From Rhodanobacter sp. B04 (GTDB lineage: Bacteria > Pseudomonadota > Gammaproteobacteria > Xanthomonadales > Rhodanobacteraceae), in contig NZ_MUNV01000021.1 in NCBI RefSeq assembly GCF_002001125.1, positions 1 to 44,776 on the forward strand: a stretch of DNA of 44,776 nt. The letters are read 5' to 3'. Made by a program: the position numbers and the translations under genes. Below, in pieces: positions 8,477 to 15,783 of the stretch. Below the pieces are notes generated by a model. The model ran no database searches. It had not been told where the DNA came from and saw only the letters and a program-made list of their open reading frames with translations. Numbering within the stretch: the stretch's first letter is position 1; every line of letters starts with the position of its first letter.

Positions 8477-8659
8477 TTAATGCGCGGTAGGTGCGACGTC
8501 ATGACAGACTTCGACGAAGGCGCATAGGCTGGATCCACCTGGACCATCCACACATCTCTCCTGCGTAACGCATATCTGCGCCGCACTTGCGATACCGACA
8601 TAAAACATAACAGCGAAGAAGCCGAGTGTGACGGCGGCTCTTACCTTTTTATTCTTCAT
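8477..8659 (-). CDS. Small secreted Cys4 peptide, paralogue 3 (CX5CX9CX5CH)
   Basis: 60 residues from an ATG with a strong AAGGAG site eight bases upstream; the frame is open further up to 8701 but without a good start. The signal peptide is MKNKKVRAAVTLGFFAVMFY followed by VGIASA, with likely cleavage at ASA. The mature peptide is only about 34 residues, with cysteines at 30, 36, 46 and 52 (spacing 5-9-5), and ends CHDVAPTAH. Its signal sequence is unrelated to those of paralogues 1 and 2, while the cysteine spacing and tail are the same, so selection has held the mature part. It is the first gene of the minus-strand cluster and marks where the promoter should be, in or above 8660-8800. Confidence 0.72.
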   Translation of the reverse strand: MKNKKVRAAVTLGFFAVMFYVGIASAAQICVTQERCVDGPGGSSLCAFVEVCHDVAPTAH

Positions 8660-9075
8660 GTTGGCTCTCCTTTCGTTAATGACACGACAGATACCCGCCA
8701 ATGCTTGGCCTGGTAACGTTAGACGTGATGTTTTTTTAATGCATTACTAACTCGTGTTTTTTGCCACCTCCTTGTCCCGTAGGAACTTATTTGTAAATAA
8801 ATTTCGAGGACTGCTGCGGCAGCATGACGGGAAAATGAAAGGGGAGATTGCACCAGTTCCCAGTTTCAGCCTGGGTGACTGTGCGTGGGCCTTCGATTCG
8901 AGAAGTGTGCGGGCATGATCCAGATCGACGAAATGGCGGAAGCAGCCCGGCCCCTCGCTGAATGCCTCGACGTCGGGCGTGCGAAGGGGCTTGCCTCACT
9001 TCGCGAGCGGCGCGTTGTCGACGTTGCGGGTCGGGTTGATATCGGACGCTGATTGCTCGGGCGTCTCGTCCGTGG

Positions 9076-9288
9076 TCACGAACTGTTTGCTGTTTGCTGA
9101 TCTACCTGCGACCTGGGCTTGGCGTTGTCGCCGTTATGCTCATCGCCTAGGTGGGCGTCGTCGATCCGGGTCAATTCACTTAGCTGCCGAGGCTCTTCAC
9201 ACTCGGTCATAGCCTGCATGATGTCGTGCCCGGGCTTCTTGAAGGCATCGGGCGAAAGGCACTTCTTGCGGAACAGGCATGCGGACAT
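9076..9288 (-). pseudogene. Hypothetical ORF, probably the 5' part of a frameshifted gene
   Basis: 70 codons beginning MSACLFRKKCLSPDAFKKPG and continuing MQAMTECEEPRQLSELTRID, which looks like real protein. The last residues (AKPRSQVDQQTANSS) look less so. In the next frame, from about 9120, an open stretch continues past this stop for some 40 codons to a TGA at about 9000 and ends NPTRNVDNAPLAK. I infer one frameshift in a gene of at least ~100 codons. The family is not recognised. It could also be two overlapping chance ORFs. Confidence 0.35.
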
Positions 9289-9316
9289 CCATATCCTCCC
9301 GTGCTGTCCTCAGACG

Positions 9317-9520
9317 TCAGCGCCTGAGGACATAATTGGGAATTCGCTGCTTCCACTCTCTACGTGATTCAGCCAATTTCCCCGCGACATCGTCGGTGCA
9401 TCCGCATCGCTTGATGGTCGCTGTCGTCTTACCTTTGAAGACGCCCCCTCTGCAGTGAGACTTGCGTAGGGTCTGGGTTGTGTCAAGCTGTAATTTATTA
9501 CGGATGCATTCTTGCGTCAT
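9317..9520 (-). CDS. Small hypothetical ORF near the right edge of the island
   Basis: About 67 codons from an ATG at 9520 (MTQECIRNKLQLDTTQ); a start at 9544 is also in frame. The protein is basic and contains three cysteines, two of them in KRCGCTDDV, and ends RREWKQRIPNYVLRR. No signal peptide, membrane segment or known motif was recognised. It lies upstream of, and in the same orientation as, the fragment at 9076-9288. It may be the remnant of an island gene rather than a functional one. Confidence 0.3.
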   Translation of the reverse strand: MTQECIRNKLQLDTTQTLRKSHCRGGVFKGKTTATIKRCGCTDDVAGKLAESRREWKQRIPNYVLRR

Positions 9521-9690
9521 GACTTGACGCGGAAAGCGTAGCAATCCATTCGACGACGTGGACCATCAAGCGTACGTCTTCCTTCGCACGTGCTGAGAAC
9601 GGGTGACATACCCGACATTTGACCGGGTTGGGCGTTCGCTGCCCCACATCAATTGACCACACATGTCGTCGCAGAGCGTCTGTGCTGGTT

Positions 9691-9831
9691 GTCGCCGAGC
9701 CGAGTGCCGCCGATCGGGCGATCACCCGCGAACTGCGCGATGCCCTGCAGCTGGTAGGCGTGCGCGTGCTTGATCACCTGGTGATCGGCAACGGCGAGCC
9801 GGTGTCGATGGCCGCTCGCGGCTTGCTCTGA
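9691..9831 (+). pseudogene. radC: radC 3' fragment
   Basis: From position 9691 the plus strand reads [19 protein letters not shown], then [12 protein letters not shown], then [12 protein letters not shown] and a stop. This is the standard C-terminus of RadC, including the Asp of the JAMM metal site (SAAD). It continues exactly where the 5' fragment (ending at 2720) left off, less about eight codons. The frame is open upstream to 9619, but that part is island sequence. No start signal of its own is apparent. The downstream context (argS) is presumably the ancestral neighbour. Confidence 0.95.
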
Positions 9832-9847
9832 ATCAGGCATTCGCCCA

Positions 9848-9880
9848 CAAAAAACGGCGTGGGATGAACCACGCCGTCAG
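9848..9880 (-). terminator. Strong hairpin with a T-run on the minus strand
   Basis: Perfect 9-bp stem ACGGCGTGG / CCACGCCGT (9854-9862 and 9869-9877) with loop GATGAA. On the plus strand it is preceded by an A run (9849-9854), so on the minus strand the stem is followed by TTTTTT: the form of a Rho-independent terminator for leftward transcription. On the plus strand no T run follows. It therefore does not suit radC, which runs rightward, unless termination is weak. No protein gene lies upstream on the minus strand before argS. Confidence 0.6.
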
Positions 9881-10338
9881 GGCCGCTTTGGGAGGGGAGG
9901 GTGCGGCGTCTCCAGATGCCTGCCATGGAGGGGAGTCATGTCAGGCACCCAAGCAGTGTCGCAGCGCCGCATGACAGGTTGATGACGTGGCGCATCCCCT
10001 CGAAAGCGCCGCCAGGCCAACAAAACTTATTCACATATCGCCGATATCGGCACTTGGGGAAGGCATTACGACCACTTCTCTAATTTAGTTGTGCAATTTG
10101 TTGATATTACTAGATTCTTTGTTTCCGATGTTTGATTTCGGCGGGAATGCCGAAGCTTTCAAGCACGGGCAAGCCGCTTTCCCCACAGACTTATCCACAG
10201 GATGGCAGCCGCAGTGCATCAATCGCCGCGCCGCCGGGCAGCGCATGCCCGGCGATACGACTTGGCGTCGGCAAACCCCGTCCGCACTCATGGCGGTCTG
10301 TTAGGATTGGCGGTTCCATCACGAATCCGACCCCACCC
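9881..10338. other. Gene-free region upstream of argS
   Basis: 458 bp without a credible ORF. It holds a GCCGATATCGGC palindrome near 10040-10055, an AT-rich stretch at 10078-10130 that may carry promoters, and a perfect DnaA-box-like TTATCCACA at 10191-10199 preceded by CCCCACAGAC. The leftward terminator at 9854-9877 suggests a short minus-strand transcript from this region. The argS leader occupies the last part. Nothing else recognisable was seen. Confidence 0.5.
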
Positions 10339-12030
10339 GTGAAAGAACAGTTGCGCGAACTGGTGCTGCAGGCGATCCAGACCCTGCAAGCCGATGCCAC
10401 CCTGCCTGCCGATCTCGCCCTGCCGGGCTTCGTGATCGAGCGAGCGCGCAGTCGTGAGCACGGTGATTTCGCCTGCAACGTCGCCATGCTGCTGGCCAAG
10501 CCGGCACGGGCAAAACCACGTGACTTGGCCGAGAAGCTGGTGGCGGCCTTGCCCGCCAGTGCGCTGGTGGAAAAGATCGAGATTGCCGGCCCCGGCTTCA
10601 TCAACTTCTACCTGGCCGCCGCGGCGTATCACGCCGAAGTGCTCCGGATCATGGCGACAGGCGACGCGTACGGCCGCAACGACAGCGGCGCCGGCAAGAC
10701 GGTCGGCGTGGAGTTCGTCTCGGCCAACCCGACCGGCCCCTTGCATGTCGGCCATGGCCGCAACGCGGCGATCGGCGACTGCCTGAGCCGGCTGCTCGAT
10801 GCCAGCGGCTGGAACGTGAAGCGCGAGTTCTATTACAACGACGCCGGCGTGCAGATCGCCAACCTGGCGATCTCGGTGCAGGCGCGCGCGCGCGGCATCA
10901 CCCCGGACGACAGCGGCTGGCCGGAAAACGGCTACCGCGGCGACTACATCGCCGACGTGGCACGCGCCTACCTCGACCGCGAGTCGGTGGTGGCCGACGG
11001 CGAAACCGTCACCGGCAGTGGCGATGTCGACGACCTCGACGCGATCCGCCGCTTCGCCGTGGCCAGCTTGCGTCACGAACAGGATCTGGACCTGCAGGCG
11101 TTCGGTGTGGGCTTTGACAGCTACTTCCTGGAATCGTCGCTGTACAGCGACGGCAAGGTGGAGGAGACCGTGCGCGAGCTGGTCGCCCACGGCCACACCT
11201 ACGAGGAGGGCGGTGCGCTGTGGTTGCGCACCACCGACTACGGTGACGACAAGGATCGGGTGATGCGCAAGTCCGATGGCACCTACACGTATTTCGTGCC
11301 GGACGTGGCCTACCACCTGTCAAAATGGCAGCGTGGCTACGGCAAGGCCATCACCGTGCTGGGCTCGGATCACCATGGCTCGCTGGCACGGGTGAAAGCC
11401 GGCCTGCAGGCGCTCGATTGCGGCATTCCCAAGGGCTATCCGGACTACATGCTGTATCAGATGGTGACGGTGATGAAGGGCGGCGAGGAGGTGAAGATCT
11501 CCAAGCGCGCCGGCAGCTACGTCACCCTGCGCGACCTGATCGACGAGGTCGGCCGCGACGCCACGCGCTACTTCCTGATCGCCCGCAAATCGGACTCGCA
11601 GCTGGTGTTCGACGTCGACCTGGCGCGCTCGCAAAGCAACGACAACCCGGTCTACTACATCCAGTACGCCCACGCCCGTGTCTGCCGCGTGCTGGAGGAA
11701 CTGGCTGAACGCGGCCTGCCCGCCGTCGACACGCAAGCGGGCATGGCGCAACTTGTTCGGCTGGGCAACGAACACGAGCAGATCCTGCTGACCGAACTGT
11801 CGCGCTACCCGGAAGTGGTCGAGGTGGCCGCCGCCAACCTGGAACCGCACCTGATCGCGCAATACCTGCGTGAGCTCGCCGGCGCCTTGCACAGTTATTA
11901 TCACGAGCACAAATGGCTCGTGGATGACGCCGAGCTGCGCAACGCGCGCATCACGCTTGCCGTCGCCACGCGCCAAGTCATTCGTAACGGCCTGGATTTG
12001 CTGGGACTCAGTGCCCCGGAGAAGATGTAA
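10339..12030 (+). CDS. argS: Arginyl-tRNA synthetase
   Basis: Class I synthetase that charges tRNA-Arg. 563 residues. The N-terminal Add1 domain begins [19 protein letters not shown]. The ATP-binding HIGH motif appears as HVGH (136-139) in [19 protein letters not shown], and the KMSKS-like loop as KISKR (386-390). The C-terminal DALR anticodon-binding domain ends [17 protein letters not shown]. The start is a GTG at 10339: the frame is open for 69 more codons upstream but that part shows no similarity to ArgS, and the length from the GTG matches Xanthomonadaceae enzymes. The SPOR-domain gene starts at the base after the stop, so the two are probably co-transcribed. Confidence 0.97.
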   Translation: MKEQLRELVLQAIQTLQADATLPADLALPGFVIERARSREHGDFACNVAMLLAKPARAKPRDLAEKLVAALPASALVEKIEIAGPGFINFYLAAAAYHAEVLRIMATGDAYGRNDSGAGKTVGVEFVSANPTGPLHVGHGRNAAIGDCLSRLLDASGWNVKREFYYNDAGVQIANLAISVQARARGITPDDSGWPENGYRGDYIADVARAYLDRESVVADGETVTGSGDVDDLDAIRRFAVASLRHEQDLDLQAFGVGFDSYFLESSLYSDGKVEETVRELVAHGHTYEEGGALWLRTTDYGDDKDRVMRKSDGTYTYFVPDVAYHLSKWQRGYGKAITVLGSDHHGSLARVKAGLQALDCGIPKGYPDYMLYQMVTVMKGGEEVKISKRAGSYVTLRDLIDEVGRDATRYFLIARKSDSQLVFDVDLARSQSNDNPVYYIQYAHARVCRVLEELAERGLPAVDTQAGMAQLVRLGNEHEQILLTELSRYPEVVEVAAANLEPHLIAQYLRELAGALHSYYHEHKWLVDDAELRNARITLAVATRQVIRNGLDLLGLSAPEKM

Positions 12031-12762
12031 ATGGCAGCACGCAAGGGCAAGGGCCGGCAGGCCGTGCGCAACAACAGCGGCGGGTTCCCGGGTTGGGGCT
12101 ATGCGGTCATCGGCGTCGTGATCGGTGCCATCCTGATGGCCGTGATGATGCGCGGCAGCCTGCTGACCAGCCTGCGCCAATCCGCAGCCGTCCCGCAGGC
12201 CAACCCGCAGGCCACGGCGCAGCACGACAGCGATGCCGGGCTGGCCCCGGCCGCCAGCGACAGCGCGCCGAAAAAGCCGCAATACGACTTCTATTCGGTG
12301 CTGTCGGAGAAAGAAGTGCGCATCCCGGATGCCGAGATCAGCGCCCAGGCACGGGCCGAACAGCAGCAGAAGCAGCTCGCTACCCAACAACAGGCTGCGC
12401 AACAGGCCGCCGCACAGCCACAGCAGGCCAGCATCCAGCCGCCTCCGGCTCCGGTAAACACACCGCCAGCGGTCAGCCAGGACATCACCGCCGCACCCGC
12501 CAGCGCCGTGCCCGTGCCCAGTGCCGGCAGCGGCTACCTGCTGCAGGTCGGCGCGTTCCCAAGCGCAGCCGATGCGGAAACCTTGAAGGCGAAGATGGCA
12601 CTGCAAGGCTTCGTCGCCAACGTGCAATCGGTCAGCATCAACGGCCAGACCTATCACCGCGTGCGTCTAGGTCCGTTCCGCTCGGCGACCGAACTGGAAT
12701 CGACCAAGCAGCGGCTGTCGGCGGCCGGAATCAATGCGATTGCGCTGAAGGAAGGCAAATAA
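12031..12762 (+). CDS. SPOR-domain membrane protein (FtsN-like, unknown)
   Basis: 243 residues. A basic cytoplasmic start (MAARKGKGRQAVRNN) is followed by one membrane helix (GWGYAVIGVVIGAILMAVMM, ~22-41), a long A/Q/P-rich periplasmic linker with repeated QQA, and a C-terminal SPOR domain from about residue 167 (GYLLQVGAFPSAADAETLKA through YHRVRLGPF and the closing KLKEGK-like end). SPOR domains bind denuded glycan strands at the division septum. The layout matches FtsN and DedD but has no FtsN-specific feature I can point to. The ATG directly abuts the argS stop at 12030. The argS-SPOR pairing is common in Xanthomonadaceae. Confidence 0.88.
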   Translation: MAARKGKGRQAVRNNSGGFPGWGYAVIGVVIGAILMAVMMRGSLLTSLRQSAAVPQANPQATAQHDSDAGLAPAASDSAPKKPQYDFYSVLSEKEVRIPDAEISAQARAEQQQKQLATQQQAAQQAAAQPQQASIQPPPAPVNTPPAVSQDITAAPASAVPVPSAGSGYLLQVGAFPSAADAETLKAKMALQGFVANVQSVSINGQTYHRVRLGPFRSATELESTKQRLSAAGINAIALKEGK

Positions 12763-12827
12763 CCGGCAGCCGCACCAGCGCCTGTCTCCGACCGCAACAT
12801 TGCGCCTGCCTGGCTGGACTTTCACGC

Positions 12828-13583
12828 ATGACGACCAAGACTGTCTGGATTACCGGCGCCACCTCCGGGTTCGGCGCCGCCGCCGTGGAACGTTTCGTGA
12901 CCGGTGGCTGGCGGGTGATCGCCAGCGGCCGCCGCGCCGATCGGCTGCAGCAATGGGTTGAACGCCACGGTGCTGACCGCGTGCACGCGACGGCCTTCGA
13001 CGTCCGCGACGAGGCGGCGATGCGTGCGGCGCACGCGAACCTGCCGCCGGCGTTCGCCGGCATCGACCTGCTGGTCAACAACGCCGGCCTGGCGTTGGGC
13101 ACCGCGCCGGCGCAACAGGCGGACCTGGCGCAGTGGAAGCAGATGATCGACACCAACATCACCGCGCTGGTGTCGCTGACCCATCTGCTGCTGCCGCAGC
13201 TGATCGAGCGCCGCGGCGCGATCGTCAACATCAGCTCGATCGCGGGCAGCTATGCCTACCGCGGCGGCAACGTGTACGGCGGCAGCAAGGCCTTCGTCAC
13301 CCAGTTCTCGCAGAACCTGCGCTGCGACCTGCACGGCACCGGCGTGCGGGTGAGTTCGATCGAGCCGGGCATGGCCGAAACCGAGTTCACCCTGGTGCGC
13401 ACCGGCGGCGACCGGGCCGCGTCAGAGAGCCTCTACGCCGGCGCGCACCCGATCACCGCCGGCGATATCGCCGACACGATCTGGTGGGTCGCCAACCAGC
13501 CGCCGCACCTGAACATCAACCGCGTCGAGGTGATGCCGGTCAGCCAGTCGGCGGCCGGGTTGCAAGTTGCCCGCGACAGCTGA
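12828..13583 (+). CDS. Short-chain dehydrogenase, YdfG-like (NADP-dependent 3-hydroxy acid dehydrogenase)
   Basis: 251 residues. Rossmann nucleotide motif GATSGFG (10-16), the NNAG motif in LLVNNAGLALGTAP, the catalytic Ser in NISSIAG and YxxxK in VYGGSKAF. The stretch GVRVSSIEPGMAETEFTLVR is characteristic of the YdfG/serine 3-dehydrogenase subgroup, which oxidises L-allo-threonine, serine and 3-hydroxypropionate. An alanine/glycine-rich arginine fingerprint (SGRRADRL) after the second strand favours NADP. The ATG at 12828 fits the family's usual start; longer open sequence upstream is the wrong frame of the SPOR gene. It is followed by a convergent patatin gene. Confidence 0.9.
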   Translation: MTTKTVWITGATSGFGAAAVERFVTGGWRVIASGRRADRLQQWVERHGADRVHATAFDVRDEAAMRAAHANLPPAFAGIDLLVNNAGLALGTAPAQQADLAQWKQMIDTNITALVSLTHLLLPQLIERRGAIVNISSIAGSYAYRGGNVYGGSKAFVTQFSQNLRCDLHGTGVRVSSIEPGMAETEFTLVRTGGDRAASESLYAGAHPITAGDIADTIWWVANQPPHLNINRVEVMPVSQSAAGLQVARDS

Positions 13584-13654
13584 GCGGATACGCCCGACGG
13601 GCGGCAGCACGCTTCCCCCAGCTCCGTGCTTCCCGAGGCAGGCGCGCGAAGAAA

Positions 13655-14834
13655 TCAGCTGGCCTCGCCGCGATGCATGTCATGCGTCACGAACGGATCT
13701 TCAGGATCGGGAGCGGCCAGCCATTGCGGATGCGCCAGCGTGTGGCGCATGTCGTCCAGGCCGCTCTGCCAGTGACCATGCATGCTGGCTCCGCTGAACT
13801 CGTAATCCTTGTAGTGACTCTCGTACGGCTTGTCCCGGTAGATCAGGTGGATCACGTTGGTCAACGCCGCGGCCGAACGCGCCACCGCGCGACGGTAGGC
13901 CGGATCGTTGCGACGGACTTCCGGCACCAGCGCCATCACGTCATGCAGCAGGCGCCGGTGCTCCTGCGTGCGCCGCATGAATTCGGTCATCAGGCGGGTG
14001 CGGCTGGAGTACTGGATCTCCTTGCTGCGTTCGGCCACCTGCACCAGATCGCGCGGCAGGCGGCCATGCGCGTTCCACAGGTCGACCTGGAACACCAGCG
14101 TGTCGCGGCTGGGGCGCTCGCTCAGCACCTTGTACAGCGGCGTGTTGGAGACCATGCCGCCGTCCCAGTAGAACTCGCCGTCGATCTCCACCGCCGGAAA
14201 ACCCGGCGGCAGCGCGGCGGAAGCCATGAAGTGTTCGGGCCGCAGCGTATCGCGGGTATTGTCGAAATAAGTGAAGTCGCCGCTGCGCACGTTCACCGCG
14301 CCCACCGACACGCGCATCGCGCGCGCATCGTTGATCCGATCGAAGTCGACCAGTCGCTCCAGCGTGGCGCGCAGTGGCGCGGTGTCGTACCAGCTCGCGC
14401 TGGCCGGACTGGTATGCCATGGCAACAGCGGCCCCACTCGCGGCTGGAAAAAGCCGGCCTGTCCCTCGGTCATCGCCCGCCATGCCGCAAGACCGCTGAT
14501 GCCGTTCTGCCACAGCAGCGGCCACGCGCTCATGTCGAAGGCGTGCGCTCCCGGCAAGCAAAGGTTGCCGGCAGATCGTCTCCCAGAACTCGCGCAGCCG
14601 CTCGGCGCGCCGCTCCGGCGCGTTGCCGGCGATGATCGCCGCGTTCAGTGCGCCGATCGAGATGCCGGCCAGCCAGGTGGGCTGCAACCCGGCCTCGGCC
14701 AGCGCCTGGTACACGCCGGCCTGATACGCACCGAGCGCGCCGCCGCCCTGCAGCACCAGGGCAACGGTGTGGTAGTCGCGTGCCACGGTTTCAGCCAGCG
14801 TGGCCGGCGGTTTCGGACGCTTGGTGTCAGCCAC
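13655..14834 (-). pseudogene. Patatin-like phospholipase, interrupted by a one-base frameshift
   Basis: The 5' part (from a GTG at 14834, reading MADTKRPKPPATLAE) carries the oxyanion motif GGGALGAYQAG and the nucleophile elbow GISIG of the patatin fold. After LREFWETIC, near 14565-14575, the frame shifts by one base. Reading continues as PGAHAFDMSAWPLLWQ through the catalytic Asp region (FYWDGGMVSNTPLY) to the DUF3734-type C-terminus. The whole span is 1180 nt, one more than a multiple of three, so a single inserted base explains it. The intact protein would have ~392 residues. Members of this family with a DUF3734 tail often sit beside 3-hydroxybutyrate dehydrogenase, as here (starts overlap by a few bases). 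A sequencing error is an equally simple explanation. Confidence 0.82.
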
Positions 14835-14839
14835 GGCGC

Positions 14840-15625
14840 TTACTGCATGTACCAGCCGTGGCTGACCACGATCGACTGGCCGGTCAGCGCGGCGGACGGG
14901 AAGGTGGCCAGATACAAGGCGGTCTGAGCGATGTCCTCGACGGTGGTGAACACGCCGTCGACGGTGTCCTTCAGCATCACGTTCTTGATCACGTCCGCCT
15001 CGCTGATGCCCAGCTCCTTCGCCTGTTCGGGGATCTGCTTCTCGACCAGCGGCGTGCGCACGAAGCCGGGGCAGATCACGTGTGAGCGCACGTTGTGCGG
15101 CGCGCCTTCCTTGGCCAGCGTGCGGGCGAGGCCGAGCAGGCCGTGCTTGGCCGCGACATAGGCGGACTTCAGCTTCGACGCCTCGTGCGAATGCACCGAA
15201 CCCATGTAGATCACGATGCCGCCGCGGTCGTCCTTGTACATGTGCTTCAACGCGGCCTTGGTGGTGAGGAAGCCGCCGTCGAGATGGATCGCCAGCATCT
15301 TCTTCCAGTCGGCGAACGCGAACTGGTCGATCGGGTTGATGATCTGCACGCCGGCATTGGAGATCAGGATGTCGAGCGCACCAAACGCGGCGACCACTTT
15401 GTCGGTGCCGGCATTCACCGCGGCTTCGTCGCTGACATCCATCGCCACGCCGATCGCCTTGCCGCCGGCCGCATTGATCTCCGCCGCCGTGGCATCGGCG
15501 GCCTGCTGGTTGATGTCGGCGATCGCCACGCTGGCACCGTGCTTCGCGTAGAGCTCGGCAATCGCCTTGCCGAGGCCGCTGGCCGCGCCGGTGATCAGGG
15601 CGACCTTGCCATTGAGACTTGTCAT
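14840..15625 (-). CDS. 3-hydroxybutyrate dehydrogenase (SDR family)
   Basis: 261 residues. It interconverts D-3-hydroxybutyrate and acetoacetate with NAD. The nucleotide motif [11 protein letters not shown] follows the first strand ([13 protein letters not shown]), with DINQQAAD after beta-2 (an acidic residue favouring NAD). Also present are SNAG, the catalytic YVAAK, and the family-typical segments [31 protein letters not shown] and a C-terminal SHGWYMQ. The ATG at 15625 is preceded by AAGGAG; longer open frame upstream lies in a repeat. The stop is at 14840 and the patatin gene begins at 14834, so the pair forms an operon linked to polyhydroxybutyrate or ketone-body metabolism. Confidence 0.93.
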   Translation of the reverse strand: MTSLNGKVALITGAASGLGKAIAELYAKHGASVAIADINQQAADATAAEINAAGGKAIGVAMDVSDEAAVNAGTDKVVAAFGALDILISNAGVQIINPIDQFAFADWKKMLAIHLDGGFLTTKAALKHMYKDDRGGIVIYMGSVHSHEASKLKSAYVAAKHGLLGLARTLAKEGAPHNVRSHVICPGFVRTPLVEKQIPEQAKELGISEADVIKNVMLKDTVDGVFTTVEDIAQTALYLATFPSAALTGQSIVVSHGWYMQ

Positions 15626-15654
15626 GAGCTGCTCCTTCGATGTTCGGGATGGCG

Positions 15655-15780
15655 GCCGGGCCCCCCTTCTCCCGATGGGAGAAGGGGGGCCCGAAGGATC
15701 GGACGAGGGTTCGGGCCCAAGAGACATTCCGCTCCGACCGGACCCTCACCGCAACCCCCCTCCCAGCGGGAGAGGGGCTT
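15655..15780. repeat. Intergenic palindromic repeat (REP-like)
   Basis: A perfect stem CCCCCCTTCTCCC / GGGAGAAGGGGGG lies at 15660-15688. A second, related imperfect palindrome (CCCCCTCCCAGCGGGAGAGGGG) lies near 15755-15777. Between them are GGTTCGGGCCC and CGGACCCTCACC. This layout, with paired C-rich and G-rich arms around a GTGAGGGTCCGG core, matches REP-like intergenic elements common in Xanthomonadaceae genomes. It separates the ends of speA and the start of 3-hydroxybutyrate dehydrogenase. Both genes are on the minus strand, so it may also stop or slow transcription between them. Confidence 0.65.
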
Positions 15781-15783
15781 AAA

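Larger units (their letters stand above)
2721..9690. mobile_element. Genomic island of about 6.97 kb inserted in radC
   Basis: Both edges are defined by where RadC homology stops (2720) and resumes (9691). All recognisable genes inside are on the minus strand. Base composition is visibly lower in GC than the flanks, with AT-rich wobble positions, unlike coaBC or argS. No integrase, transposase, clear terminal inverted repeat or target duplication was found, so the mobility machinery is lost or the DNA arrived by another route. About eight codons of radC (around LAHNHPSG) are absent at the junction, so the insertion came with, or was followed by, a small target deletion. Contents from left to right: caspase-like protein, two permeases, lipoprotein, redoxin, three Cys4 peptides, then about 1 kb of decayed sequence. 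Confidence 0.8.
8660..9690. other. Right part of the island: decayed sequence with gene fragments and no confident gene
   Basis: About 1 kb between the peptide cluster and the right radC junction. The first 130 bp are AT-rich and probably hold the promoter of the minus-strand cluster; a 10-bp palindrome TAATGCATTA lies at 8737-8746 with a T7 run beside it. The rest is higher in GC. It contains short minus-strand open stretches that look like protein but end in neighbouring frames. One translates, around 9110 to 8998, into a tail ending NPTRNVDNAPLAK; another, at about 8995-8800, reads TPDVEAFSEGPGCFRHFVDLD. They suggest one or two decayed genes. No recombinase or transposase motif was recognised in any frame. 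Confidence 0.45.

Noticed and set aside
2721..9690. Transposon ends or target-site duplication around the island
   Set aside because: I compared the sequences next to both radC junctions and found neither a direct repeat nor a convincing inverted repeat; no transposase or integrase motif is present inside.
10191..10199. Perfect DnaA-box-like TTATCCACA upstream of argS
   Set aside because: A single box with only a loose neighbour (CCCCACAGAC) and no dnaA/dnaN or AT-rich unwinding element; not enough for an origin.
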